Source: Stomoxys calcitrans
Taxonomy: Eukaryota > Arthropoda > Insecta > Diptera > Muscidae
Assembly (NCBI RefSeq): GCF_963082655.1
Contig: NC_081552.1
Location: 56,422,737-56,486,736, forward strand
DNA length: 64,000 nt
Direction of reading: 5' to 3'
The position numbers and the translations under genes were made by a program. Under the pieces are notes generated by a model. That model was not told where the DNA came from, made no database searches, and worked only from the letters and a program-made list of their open reading frames with translations. Shown here piece by piece: positions 44,004 to 57,324 of the stretch. The number at the start of each line of letters is the position of its first letter. Position 1 is the stretch's first letter.

Positions 44004-46276
44004 TTTTTTTTTTCGGCAGTAGTTATGCCCTCCTAATGTTGGCGACATTTTATTTATTTATTTTTTATTTATTAAATATCTGAAATCCTAGTACAACAAG
44101 ACATAATATCTTATAAATTACAGTACTAGGTATAAGATGAAGACTTTTAAATACAGTAGATACAATTTCAAACTATAAATATATAAAAGTAAAAGTATAA
44201 AAATTAAGATTAAAAAATTATGTAGATTACGCATTACTGCAAATATGTTGACAAATCCTTTTTGAAGCGAGATGCGTTGCTAACTATTTGTAATGTTGTG
44301 GGGAGGTTGTTCCAAAGACGAATGGTATTTATCAAAAACTGGTATTCAGACTTAGTTTTTCTGTAGCGTAACTGGATAATTTTTCTTCCACGATTGGAAC
44401 GAGCGAATTGCAATTTCGTATAAAGGTATGACGGTTCGCGAGTGTAGATTATTTTGTGTAGGAATGTAATACACCTAAATTGGAGTAAGTTGTCGAAACT
44501 CATTTTATACGAGTATGACGATATTCTCTCCCGCCGACTTTTTTGAAAGATATATCTAGCTATGCTATTGTATGCTACGGTCAACAATCGTTTATCAGCA
44601 CTATTACAGTTGGCAAATAATTCGTATACATACAGGAGCACTGGGACCAAATAGGTCTTTGCAAGCAGCATTCGAATATTCAGTGGGGTTGAGTTTTGTA
44701 CAGCCCATAGATTTCTTAACATGCCATATGTCTTTGCAATATTTCTTTGGATGTGATTAGTCCAGTTTAAGCGTTCGTTAAAGATTACACCGAGATTTGT
44801 TGCATTCAACACAAATTCAATAACCGAGTTATTAATGTGTATTGGGGGTAGACTTTCTTTGTTTACTTTGTTGTTTGATATTAAAATGCATTTTGACTTT
44901 GTTGGATTGATTGTAAGATGGTTGCTGCTGGCCCATGTATATATGTTTAGTAAATCATTGTTTATATCATCAATACACTGGGCTATATTGTTTTTTTGTG
45001 AGCTGGCATACAATTGAACGTCATCGGCGTAAATGTGAACATCACAGTTACGTAAAATTGATGGTAAATCATTCACATACATGCTAAACAACAAAGGGCC
45101 CAAGATAGACCCTTGTGGCACTCCTCTATTGACTGTTATTACATTCGATGTTAGATTATTATGGCATACAGATTGTGTTCTATAATATAGATATGTTGAT
45201 AACAATCGACAAGCAGATTTAGCGAAATTGAATAATTTTCTTAGTTTCTCGAGCAAAATTTTGTGGTTAACTGTATCAAATGCCTTACTGTGATCTAGTA
45301 AAACTAGAATGCACGTCATATTCTCATCCATTTTGCATCTTAATTCCTCAACTAAGTCAGTGAGAACTGTAATACAACTTCTTTGTGCCCTGTATCCAGA
45401 TTGACGTTCAGTTAATAAATTGTGTCTGGCTATGTAATGATTGATCTGTTCGCATAAAAGTTTCTCCAATACTTTTGACAAAAAAGGTAAAATTGCAATT
45501 GGTCTAAAATCGCTATTCTTTTTTGGAAGTGGTATTATTTTCGAATACTTCCAGGAAGCAGGGAAATAAGACTTTGTTAAAATTGTATTAAATATATGTG
45601 TAAAGAAAGGTAGACATCTGGGTAACAATAATTTAAGAAATTTTGGGTTTAACCCGTCCATTCCTTCAGCGTTGGACTTTATTGAGCGAAATGCATGCAA
45701 AACTTCTGTCTGATCTACACAACGAAAAGAGAAGGAGTTTTGTGGAACAAAACAATTTCTCAGTGTCAATTGGTTTGAAAAGTTAGTGACTGGATCAGTG
45801 GTGTTTAAATTAGCAAATTGTGAGTTTAATTCATCCAAGTTGATTTCAACAGGTGCTTTATTTTTTTGTCCTATTCCGATGTTGCGTATGATCTTCCATT
45901 TAGATCCACTATCGACTGCAGTAGAGAATTTTTGCTGATAATATTGGTTTTTTGCAGTCTTTATTGAATCCGAAACTTTTTTTCTTGCCTTTTTGAACTG
46001 ATCGTAGAGCAAGTGGGTTTTAAAACGTTTCCATCTCTTGTACAGCTCATCTCTGTAGTTAATTAGGCGTCTGATCTCTTGGCTAAACCATGGCTGTTGA
46101 TTGTTGCACACAATTCGAGATTTTAAGGGAACACAAGCGTTGTAAAGATTTGTGATATGATACTCCATATAATCTATTTGATCTTCGACAGAGTCTAAAT
46201 TATAGACCACGCTCCAATTAATTTCATTTTCTAATGTCCAGAGACTGTGGAAGTCAATTTTGCTAAAATCTCTGGC
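44004..46276 (-). mobile_element. 5'-truncated non-LTR retrotransposon nested in DINE-A
   Basis: The 3' end is at the left, with a ~10-base A tail (plus-strand T run at about 44004-44013), AATAAATAAA motifs, and a ~220-bp 3' UTR. The truncated 5' end is at about 46276. AATTT is present on both sides of the insert and may be the target duplication. There is no ORF1 or endonuclease. It is a different family from the element at 4955-8339. Confidence 0.75.
44234..46276 (-). CDS. Reverse transcriptase ORF2, lacking its endonuclease (truncated)
   Basis: About 680 codons are open. In the 684-residue reading, residues 60-130 are the EN-RT linker (PWFSQEIRRLINYRDELYKR, KARKKVSDSIKTAKNQYYQQ). The RT domain has AEGMDGLNPKFLK at 207-219, FRPIAILPFLSKVLEKLL at 261-278, LLDHSKAFDTVNH at 330-342, GVPQGSILGPLL at 389-400 and YADD at 420-423, followed by the C-terminal thumb and RYRKTKSEYQF near the end. 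All RT catalytic Asp residues are intact. The first few residues (MPEIA) come from flanking DINE-A sequence, and the start codon is a TTG, so no true start exists. CR1-group or Jockey-like affinity is likely; the exact clade is unresolved. Confidence 0.8.
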   Translation of the reverse strand, partial: ARDFSKIDFHSLWTLENEINWSVVYNLDSVEDQIDYMEYHITNLYNACVPLKSRIVCNNQQPWFSQEIRRLINYRDELYKRWKRFKTHLLYDQFKKARKKVSDSIKTAKNQYYQQKFSTAVDSGSKWKIIRNIGIGQKNKAPVEINLDELNSQFANLNTTDPVTNFSNQLTLRNCFVPQNSFSFRCVDQTEVLHAFRSIKSNAEGMDGLNPKFLKLLLPRCLPFFTHIFNTILTKSYFPASWKYSKIIPLPKKNSDFRPIAILPFLSKVLEKLLCEQINHYIARHNLLTERQSGYRAQRSCITVLTDLVEELRCKMDENMTCILVLLDHSKAFDTVNHKILLEKLRKLFNFAKSACRLLSTYLYYRTQSVCHNNLTSNVITVNRGVPQGSILGPLLFSMYVNDLPSILRNCDVHIYADDVQLYASSQKNNIAQCIDDINNDLLNIYTWASSNHLTINPTKSKCILISNNKVNKESLPPIHINNSVIEFVLNATNLGVIFNERLNWTNHIQRNIAKTYGMLRNLWAVQNSTPLNIRMLLAKTYLVPVLLYVYELFANCNSADKRLLTVAYNSIARYIFQKSRRERISSYSYKMSFDNLLQFRCITFLHKIIYTREPSYLYTKLQFARSNRGRKIIQLRYRKTKSEYQFLINTIRLWNNLPTTLQIVSNASRFKKDLSTYLQ

Positions 46277-46926
46277 AATTTCAGGCAAATCGGATAATAA
46301 TTGCGACCTCTAGAGGCTCAAGAAGTCAAGATCCCAGATCGGTTTATATGGCACCTATATCAGGTTATGAACTGATTTGAACCATACTTGGCACAGTTGT
46401 TGGATATCATAACAAAACACGTCGTGCAAAATTTGATTTCAATCGCATAAGAATTGCGCACTCTAGAGGCTCATGAAGTCAAGAACCAAGATCGGTTTAT
46501 ATGGCAACTATTGTATATCAGGTTATGGACCGATTTGAACTATACTTGGCACAGTTGTTGGATATCATAACAAAACACGTCGAGCAAAATTTCATTCTAA
46601 TCGGATAAGAATTGCGCACTCTAGAGGCTCAAGAAGTCAAGACCCAATATCGGTTTATATGACAGCTATATCAAAACATGGACCGATATGGCCCATTTAC
46701 AATACCAACCGACCTACACTAATAAGAAGTATTTGTGCAAAATTTCAAGCGGCTAGCTTTACTCCTTCGGAAGTTAGCGTGCTTTCGACAGACAGATGGA
46801 TGGACGGACTGACGGACGGACATGGCTAGATCGACATAAAATGTCGCATCGATCAAGAATATATATACTTTATGGGGTCTCAGACGAATATTAGTATACC
46901 CCCCATCTTATGGTGGAGGGTATAAA

Positions 46927-47052
46927 AATAAATGTTTAGTCACAAGTTTTCAGGTGTTGTTTTATCTCAATATTATTAAATCCACTTTTCTTCGCTTAAT
47001 GGTTATAAAATATCAAAAGCTTTGTGAAAGTGGTGGCTTAGGAAATAAAAAA
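46927..47052. other. Short unassigned spacer
   Basis: Non-DINE sequence between two complete DINE-A copies in the same orientation. It ends in an A-run used as insertion site. Confidence 0.4.
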
Positions 47053-48485
47053 CAAGTAAAAGCGTGCTAAGTTCGGCCGGGCCGAATCTTATATACCCTC
47101 CACCATGGATCGCATTTTTCGAGTTCTTTTCCCGGCATCTCTTCTTAGGCTAAAAAGGATATAAGAAAAGAGTTGCTCTGCTATTAAAACGATATCAAGA
47201 TATGGTCCGGTTCGGACCACAATTAAATTATATGTTGGAGACCTGTGTAAAATTTCAGCCAATTCGTATAAGAATTGCGCCCATTGGGGCTCACAAAGTA
47301 AAATAGAGAGAACGATTTATATGGGATCTGTATCGGGCTATAGACCGATTCAGAACATAATAAACATGTTTGTTGATGGTCATGAGAGGATCCGTCGTAC
47401 AAAATTTTAGGCATATCGGATAATAATTGCGACCTCTAGGGGTCAAGAAGTCAAGATCCCAGATCGGTTTATATGGCAGCTATATCAGGTTATGAACCGA
47501 TTTGAACCTTATTTGACACAGTTGTTGAAAGTAAAAATAAAATACGTCATGCAAAATTTCAGCCAAATCGGATAGGAATTGCGCCCTCTAGAAGCTCAAG
47601 AAGTCAAATCCCCAGATCTGTTTATATGACAGCTATATCAGGTTATGAACCGATTTGGATATCATGACGAAATACTTCGTGCAAAAACTCATTCAAATCG
47701 GATAAGAATTGTGCCCTCTAGAGGCTTAAGAAGTCAAGACCCAAGATCGGTTTATATGGCAGCTATATCAGGTTATGAACCGATTTGAACCATACTTAGC
47801 ACAGTTGTTGGATATCATAGAAAAACACGTCGTGCAAAATTTCATTCCAATCGGATAAGAATTGCGCACTCTAGAGGCTTAAGAAGTCAAGACCCCAGAT
47901 CGGTTTATATGGCAGCTATATCAGGTTATAGACCGATTTGAACCACACTTGGCGCAGTTGTTGGATATCATAGCAAAACACGTCGTGCAAAATTTCATTC
48001 CAATCGGATAAGAATTGCGCACTCTAGAGGCTCAAGAAGTCAAGACCCAAGATCGGTTTATATGGCAGCTATATCAGGTTATAAACCGATTTGAACCACA
48101 CTTGGCACAGTTGTTGGATATCATAACAAAACACGTCGTGCAAAATTTCATCCCAATCGGATAAGAATTGCGCACTCTAGAGGCTCAAGAAGTCAAGACC
48201 CAAAATCGGTTTATATGGCAGCTATATCAAAAAATGGACCGAAAAAACCCACCGACCTACACTAATAAGAAGTATTTGTGCAAAATTTCAAGCGGCTAGC
48301 TTTACTCCTTCAGAAGTTAGCGTGCTTTCGACAGACAGACGGACGGACATGGTTAGATCGACATAAAATGTCGCGACGATCAAGAATATCTATATTTTAT
48401 GGGGTCTCAGACGAATATTTCGAGTAGTTACAATCAGAATGACGAAATTAGTATACCCCCCATCCTATGGTGGAGGGTATAAAAA
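47053..48485 (+). mobile_element. DINE-A copy, full length
   Basis: CAAGTAAAAGCG and palindrome, about seven CTRs, short microsatellite (48335-48350), and the 3' end CCCATCCTATGGTGGAGGG with TATAAAAAA. Confidence 0.85.
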
Positions 48486-48844
48486 AGATTTTTAGTTTTT
48501 TCAAAAATGTCTAAAAATTTTCTTCAATAAATTGTCGTTAAAGGAAATTACAAAAATAACTAACTCAATATTAATTCTCTAAATTATGAATATATAAATG
48601 TTCATCCAATTTGGACAATGGAGTCGAGGGTCAAGCATAATGGGTTAAAATCTTGTCTTTAAAAATATTTATTGAAAATTGTCCATAGAAAAAATTTTAG
48701 GAAACTGTTTTCGTTTGAAAATGTGTTATTGAAATTTATAGAAATCTTTCTTTTAAAAAATATATTTGATTGAAATGTTGCATTTAGAAATAAATGTCTT
48801 TCAAGATTTATCTTAACATAGAAAAACTTTCATTTTGTATTTTA
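48486..48844. other. Unassigned AT-rich DNA
   Basis: Runs of AAAATTTT-type sequence without a recognised unit. It flanks the Helitron 3' end. Confidence 0.35.
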
Positions 48845-50394
48845 CTAGACGAACCGGGCCCTCTCCGCTGCGACTTCTTTTACTTTATAAGGAACAAAAT
48901 TATCCTTTGAATATTTATTTTTGACAATAAAAGAGCTTTTAATGAAATACCATGCTACGAAAATAGTATATCTCTTGACTAACAGTTTAACAATATAAGT
49001 GCCTTTGTCCGAATCCCATATAATTTTTATTGGTCTACGAATTTAAGTTTGGATTTAAGGTGTGCTCCATTCTTAAAACACTTTATTTCAGCCCGATATT
49101 CTCATGATGTCTGATTTAGGGGTGTTGTCGGGGGCGAGGGGGGCCCCAGACACTTGGCCCTGAAAAATATCAACATCGTGCTCTTCGCTCAAATACCATT
49201 AATTTAAACTCATTTTGCGATTGGTTTTGAGGGGAGTTTACAGAATGGGAAAGGGGTAGACCCGCAAATTCGTCCCGAAAGTAGGTATTAATTCTTGCTC
49301 AACCCCCAATTCCTTTCATTTAAGCCCTACGTTGACATGGTCGGTAAATGTGCCTGATTTAGGGTTGTTTTGGGGAGTGGGTTGGGGTCCCCCAAACACT
49401 TAGCCCAGAAAATATATCGGCAACGTGCTCTATTCTCATATATTTGAACCCCATATGCCATTGGCCTCAAAATTGGATATCAAATTCGTTTTCTAATCTC
49501 AAATACCATTCACTAAAACCCCTTATTGAAAACGCCAGCAAATATGTCTGGTTTGTTGTATATGGGGGTGGGGTGGCCCCATAGACACTTTTCCCGAATA
49601 TTGATATCAAATTCGTGCTTTACTCCCAAAGACCTTTTATTTGAGCCCCCTATAGCCATGGTCGTAAATTTGCCCGCTTTGGGGGATGCTCTTTGGGAAG
49701 AGGCGGCCACCAAATACTTGGTTCCATATTTGGATATAAGATTCTAATTCTACACTCAAATACCTTTTATTTAAGCCCTATATATCCATGGTCAGTAAAT
49801 AAGTCCGGATTGGGGGGTGTTTTGGGGAAGGGGAGGACCCCCAGAAATGTGGTCCCACATTTGGCTATTAGATTCGTAATCTGCTCGCAAATACCTCTAA
49901 TTTTAGTCCTATATTGCCGTCGTCGGTAAATATGTTCGATTTTGTGGTGTTTTGAAGTTTGGGGTGGTCCCCCTAGCACTTGGTCCGACAATAGGATATC
50001 ATATACGATTCCTTATCCTAAATACCTTTCATTTGAGTCCCACATTGTCGTGATTGGTGTAAATATATGTTTGGTAGGTTTTAGGATGGAGCGGCCCCCC
50101 TAGGTACCCCATTCGAAATTTGGATACCAAATTTTTATTTTTAGGGTACTATATGAGAGCACACAATAGCGGTTAAATCGCGCCATCCATCTCCGAGATC
50201 TGGCGTTTCTGAAAATTAGGGTAAAGGGGAGGGTACGCCACCCTTCAGATATCTAAAAATGTAGTACCCTATTTACACCACGGGATCATGCACCATCACC
50301 ATCTGTGAAAATGTCAAGAAAAGCGGTTCAGCCGTTTCTGAGTCTATAAGGAACACACAAACCTACAAACAAACACAAATTGATTTTTATAAGA
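48845..50394 (-). mobile_element. Hel-C, complete non-autonomous Helitron (1.55 kb)
   Basis: On the minus strand it starts A|TCTTATAAAAATCAATTTG, followed by TGTGTTTGTTTGTAGG and ACTCAGAAACGGCTGAACCG. It ends AGCGGAGAGGGCCCGG, TTCGTCTAG|T. A before TC and T after CTAG are the expected Helitron flanks, and a GC-rich palindrome precedes CTAG. Internal repeats recur about every 130 bp (GGTCGTAAAT at 49660, GGTCAGTAAAT at 49790, CGTCGGTAAAT at 49921). No Rep/helicase coding sequence is present, so it needs an autonomous partner. Confidence 0.8.
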
Positions 50395-50473
50395 TTTTCA
50401 ACTGAAATTAGGCAGAAGTTTAAAATTTGGAGTACCAACATAGCATTATCGGGCGCGGCAGAGCGGGCTAAGC

Positions 50474-50474
<1 letters not shown>
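49056..50474 (+). repeat. Left arm of a near-perfect palindrome
   Basis: TAAGGTGTGCTCC at 49056 is mirrored by GGAGCACACCTTA ending at 52201. Corresponding phrases can be followed inward without loss to GGGCTAAGCT at 50465-50474. Differences noted by eye are three indels: 6 bp near 49257 (GACCCG present only here), 1 bp in a G/C run near 49146, and 5 bp near 50466 (CCGGG present only in the right arm). Confidence 0.9.
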
Positions 50475-52365
<1,891 letters not shown>

Positions 52366-52856
52366 CAAACAATGAGTTTGTGTTTGTTTGTGGGATTGTA
52401 AATTTGTTTGTTCCGTATAGACTCAAAAACGGCTGAACCGGCACAGATTGTAAGGAGTGCCGCCCAAAGTACCACCAAAAACAAAATTGAACTATCGGTA
52501 CAATATGGGACTCAAATGGAAGGTATGCGGCAGTAGAATACAAATTTGATATTAAAAATTGGGTCCCAGTAGCTAGGGGGCCGCCCCGACCACAAAACCC
52601 CTTCAAATAGGCATACTAGACGATAATGACAATATGGAACTCAACTGAAAACTATTCGGGAGTAGATTACGAATAAGGGCTGGAAGGAGCAATAGGCTAT
52701 ATAATTTATTAATATCGGAAGGGGGCCGACCCTCCCTCGTTACGCCAAAAACGCTACCCAAAACCAAAAGTTGATCAATCGGGACAATATGGGTATCCAA
52801 TGAAAGTTTTTAGAGAGTAGAATACGAATATGGTATTAACAATTTTGTCCAAGTAA
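52366..52856 (+). mobile_element. Hel-C 5' part
   Basis: CAATGAGTTTGTGTTTGTTT, GTTCCGTATAGACTCAAAAA and GGCTGAACCGGCACAG form the Hel-C 5' region, followed by three internal units with GGGGGCCGACCCTCC and ATTGGGACCCAGTAG-like phrases. It is cut where DINE-D begins. Confidence 0.65.
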
Positions 52857-53756
52857 CCTATCCGCAAAATCTGACGAACATATATATATGGGAGCTCTAT
52901 CTAATTCTGAACCTATTTCGAGCAAACTTCTCAGATAATGTGGTAGTTGTCGAGGAAAGCGTTGTGCAAAATTTTGGCAAGATTGGTCAAACAATGCGCT
53001 TGCAGTGGCCATTGGGGTGAAAATTTGTCGATATACATATATGACAGCTATATCTGAAACTGGGCCGATTTCTATGAAATTCTCCAGTAATATCGAGAGT
53101 CATAAGAAAATCCTTCCCGCAAAATTTCGAGAGAATCGGTGTAATGTGCGCACTTTCTTGCAATATTTCTGAAAATGGGACGAACATATATATGGGAGCT
53201 ATACCTAAATCTGAACCGATTTCAGCAAACTTCTCAGATACTGTAACGGTCGTCGAGGAAAGCGTTTTGCAAAATTTTTGGCAAGATGGTTCAATAAATG
53301 CGCTTGCTGTGACTCTAGGAGTGAAAATGGGTCAATGTATATATATGAGAGCTATATCTAAATCAGATCCGATATCCGTGAAAATAACCAGTAATGTTGA
53401 GAGTCATAAAAAAGATCCTTCCTGCCAAATTTCGAGATAATCTTGTAACAAATGACCATTTTATTGCACTATTACTGCAAATCGGACGAACATATATATG
53501 GGAGCTATATCCAAATCTGAACCGATTTTAATGAAATTCACTTATAATGTACGGAGTCATTAGAAAATCCTTTCTGTCAAATGACCATTTTATGCCAGTA
53601 TTACTGCAAATCGGACGAACATATATATGGGAGCTATATCCGAATCTGAACCGATTTTCTCCAATTGCAATAGGCTTCTTCTCCAGGCTGGAAAACACGT
53701 CCATACCATATTTGACGACAATCGGATAAAAATTGCGACCTGTAGTTTGTACACAA
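52857..53756 (+). mobile_element. DINE-D array, ends missing
   Basis: CTRs with CATATATATGGGAGCTATA, TCTGAACCGATTTC, TCGAGAGTCATAAxAAAATCC and ATGACCATTTTATTGC. Two neighbouring units (53180-53340) are exactly 51 codons apart in translation (IYMGAIPKSE to IYMRAISKSD), i.e. 153 bp. Neither the GC palindrome nor the 3' end is seen. Confidence 0.65.
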
Positions 53757-54215
53757 ATTTTTGAAATATAGTCCGATTTGAACCATATTTCGGTCTTATA
53801 TTGGGAGGCCTTAAACTACTCACTGTTTCAAATTTCAGCGCAAGCGGTTTAAAATAAAGCTTTTACGGTTAAAAAAAAAAATAAAAAAAATAAATAAAGC
53901 CATTATCAGGAGATCAATCTATATGGCAGCTATACCCAAATATGGTCCGATTTGGCCTGTTCAAGAACTTAGGGTGTATCAAAAAGAATTAGCTGTGCCA
54001 AATTTTGGCTCAACATCTCAATTTTTGAAGACTGTATAGTGATTACAGCAGACGGATGGACAGACGGACAGACACGCGGACATCGTTAATTCGTCTTAGA
54101 ATTTTATCCAAAATATATATACTTTGCAGCGTCGGAAATTGTGTTGCGATGTGTTGCAAACGGAATGACTAAATTAATATTCCCCCTATCCTACTGTGGT
54201 GTGTAGAATAATATA
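53757..54215 (+). mobile_element. Diverged DINE-B 3' part
   Basis: One CTR (TATATGGCAGCTATACCC), TTTTTGAAGACTGTATAGTG, a GACG/GACA microsatellite (54048-54082), ATATATATACTTTGCAGCG and a decayed 3' end (CCCCCTATCCTACTGTGGTG). Confidence 0.6.
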
Positions 54216-54470
54216 TGAAGACCGATCAGAATAGAATAGAACAGCAATAAAAGGTCTTTGATAGTAGAGTTCACTTTTTACCCTCAAATTGGGATAGACA
54301 CAGGAGGACTTGAGGATCTTTAAAAGTGTGGTAGCCCAAGTGGTAGTTTTGATATATAATTTTGAATGTAGATAACCAATACAAAAAATAAAAAATAATT
54401 ATTTGTGTGGACCTGAAAGATACCTCTAGCCCTGAATATCTTGCACTTACACAAAATCTTTTTCTAGCAC
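54216..54470. other. Unassigned DNA
   Basis: No recognised element; short spacer before Hel-C. Confidence 0.3.
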
Positions 54471-55448
54471 CATGGTTATATTATTTCAGGTCCCGCCCCT
54501 TAAACTCCCTTCAAACCGGCCATGTTTGTCTACTTTGGCAATAAATAATAGGTATTTGATAGTAGAAAAATAATTTGATATCCAATTTTGAGGCCAAGTG
54601 TTTGGGGGTTGCCTCAATCTCCCCCATAAAATCCCCCTAAACCGAAGACAATTGTGGCTCAAATAAAACAAATTTGAGACCCAAGCATATACCCCTTTGT
54701 GGATGATGGCAAAAAGTGGTTCAAATCTGATATATGTTTTAATAATAAATAATCTCCCCCTAAAACACACATATATACCGACTTTAGCCTTATGAAGCTT
54801 AAATGTGGTTTTTGGGAGTTGAGTAGGAATCTAATAATATCCAATTTCGGGGCAAAGGGTTTGGCTACTCCAATTCATTACCAAAACCAAGGGAATGAAG
54901 TAGATCTAACATCCAAACTTTATTGGGCGGACCCTCCCCTTACCCTATTTTCAACAACGCCAGATCTCGGTGATGGATGGGGCGATTTAAGCGAAATTGT
55001 TGGTATCCTTATTTAGAGTGGGATACCCAGGGGGGCTGCTTCACCTCCAAAGCCCGCCAAATGGTAATATAATCCATAAATGACAATATGGGCATCAAAT
55101 GAAAGGTATTTTAGACTAGAGCACGATTCTGATATATAGGGGTCCACCTCACCCCCAAAAATACTACCATATCGGACATATTTACCGACCACATGTGGCG
55201 AAAGGCCGTAACAGCACCCCCAAACAGGACTTATCTCCTCATCGTGCCAGTATAGCGCACAAATAAAATAAGAGGATGAAAGGAGGCGCGACATGGGATA
55301 ACAACGAGCACCACACAGGCTGGAACTTTGAGCTCCGACTTGTCAGGTGTCCATCGTTATCACGGGAAGCTTAGCTGAAAGCTACGGGGCGCGTCCACAG
55401 GTGGCGGATGGTGGAAAGATCCGTTTTTATGCGGAGTAGCTGCAAACG

Positions 55449-56300
55449 GTGAATGTATTAGAGAAGTACAAGGCAGATATTACCGCCTTGGAAGTGCGAT
55501 GGACTGGGAATGGCTTCACTACAACACCAAACGGTGACGAACTATACTATAGCTGCCATATCACGAGGCATGAATTTGGCTGTGGATTTGTGGTTAGTCG
55601 GAGGCTGAAACACCTTGTCTCCAGCTTTACTCCGGTGGATGAGAGGCTAGCCACAATCCGCATAAAAGCCAAATTCTTCAACATCAGCCTTATTTGTGCC
55701 CATGACCCGACGGAAGACAAAGACGAGCAGACCAAGGATATTTTCTACGAGCGCCTAGAGAGAGAATATGACCGCTGCCCCGCCCATGATATTAAAATCG
55801 TTCTGGGAGATTTTAATGCGAAAATAGGGAAGGAAGACATTTTTGGTCCAACAGTCGGAAAGTTTAGCCCCACGAGATAACGTCCAGTAATGGATTGAGG
55901 CTGATAGATTTCGCCGCGGCAAAAAACATTGTAGTTAGTAGCACCAGATTTCAAAATAAAATATTCACAAGGCCACATGGCTTTGGTTTCTCCTGTTTTG
56001 ATCACCCGATCAAAACACGAGAAAGTAAATTGATCACGTTGTGATGGATGAAAGGCATTCATCCAGCGTGTTAGATGTACGATCGATCCGTGGATCGATT
56101 CGGATAATAACCTTTTTGCAGCAAAGGTTGGCACCCGCTTGAACATGGCGAGGAAAGTACGATCTGACACTGCACGAAAGCTGGACATTGAAAAGCTGCA
56201 AACACAAAAAACGGCAGCGGCAGACTCCACTCGACTGATCCAACTGGGAGAGGTATCGGGAGAAAAGGAGAGAGAAGAAACGTCTATTCCGCAGAAAGAA
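55449..56300 (+). pseudogene. RTE ORF, endonuclease domain (N-terminal part)
   Basis: The frame reads VLEKYKADITALEVRW (family ALQEVRW; one residue shorter, Glu kept), HEFGCGFVVSRRLKH, ERLATIRIKAKFFNISLIC, AHDPTEDKDEQTKDIFYERL and VLGDFNAKIG with the catalytic GDFN. It stops at 55880 after a frameshift. Further EN and linker pieces continue in other frames to about 56300 (REKKRLFRRK), where the DINE-A is inserted. Proteins of this type are often listed in insect databases as craniofacial development protein 2-like, but they are RTE retrotransposon endonucleases. The N-terminal TWNVRTL-like start is not clear. Confidence 0.75.
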
Positions 56301-57324
56301 CAAGTAAAAGCGTGCTAAGTTCGGCCGGTCCGAATCTTATATACCCTCCACCATGGATCGCATTTGTCGAGTTCTTTTCCCGGCATCTCTTCTTAGGCAA
56401 AAAAAAAGGATATAAGAAAAGATTTGCTCTGCTATTAGAGCGATATTAAGATATGGTCCGGTTTGGACCACAACTAAATTATATTTATGTTGGAGACCTG
56501 TGTAAAATGTCAGCCAATTCGAATAAGAATTGCGCTCTTTGTGGGCTCAAGAAGTAAAATAGAGAAATCGATTTATATGGGAGCTGTATCGGGCTATAGA
56601 CCGATTCAGACCATAATAAACACGTATGTTAATGGTTATGAGAGAATCCGTCGTACAAAATTTCAGGCAAATCGGATAATAATTGCGACCTCTAGAGGCT
56701 CAAGAAGTCAAGATCCCAGATCGGTTTATATGGCAGCTATATAAGGTTATGGACCATACTTGGCACAGTTGTTGGATATCATAACAAAACACGTCGTGCA
56801 AAATTTCATTCCAATCGGATAAGAATTGCGCACTCTAGAGGCTCAAGAAGTCAAGACCCAAGATCGGTTTATATGACAGCTATATCAGGTTATGAACCGA
56901 TTTGAACCATACTTGGCACAGTTGTTGGATATCATAACAAACTACTACGTGCAAAATTCATTCAAATTGGATAAGAATTGCGCCCTCTAGAGGCTCTAGA
57001 AGTCAAGACCCAAGATCGGTTTATATGGCAGCTATATGAAAACATGGACCGATATGGCCCATTTACAATTACAACCGACCTACACTAATAAGAAGTATTT
57101 GTGCAAAATTTCAAGCGGCTAGCTTTGCTCCTTCGGAAGTTAGCGTGCTTTCGACAGATAGACGGACGGACGGACAGACGGACGGACATGGCTAGATCGA
57201 CATAAAATTTTACGACGATCAAGAATATATATACTTTATAGGGTCTCAGACGAATATTTCGAGTAGTTGCAATCAGAATGACGAAATTAGTATACCCCCC
57301 ATCTTTTGGTGGAGGGTATAAAAA
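56301..57324 (+). mobile_element. DINE-A copy with exactly defined ends, inside RTE
   Basis: From CAAGTAAAAGCG (palindrome with one changed base, TTCGGCCGGTCCGAA) to CATCTTTTGGTGGAGGG and TATAAAAA. Three to four CTRs, microsatellite at 57160-57188. The flanks GCAGAAAGAA and GGAAATGG join to restore the RTE frame (RRKKEMERRE), which fixes the element at about 1,024 bp with no target-site duplication. Confidence 0.9.

Larger units (their letters stand above)
43648..46926 (+). mobile_element. DINE-A copy interrupted by a 5'-truncated non-LTR element
   Basis: 5' CAAGTAAAAGCG at 43648. The sequence is broken at GGATCCGTAGTATATAATTT (about 44003) and resumes at AATTTCAGGCAAATCGGATA (about 46277), the next bases of the same CTR. 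The 3' hairpin and TATAAAAA lie at about 46905-46926. Confidence 0.8.
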
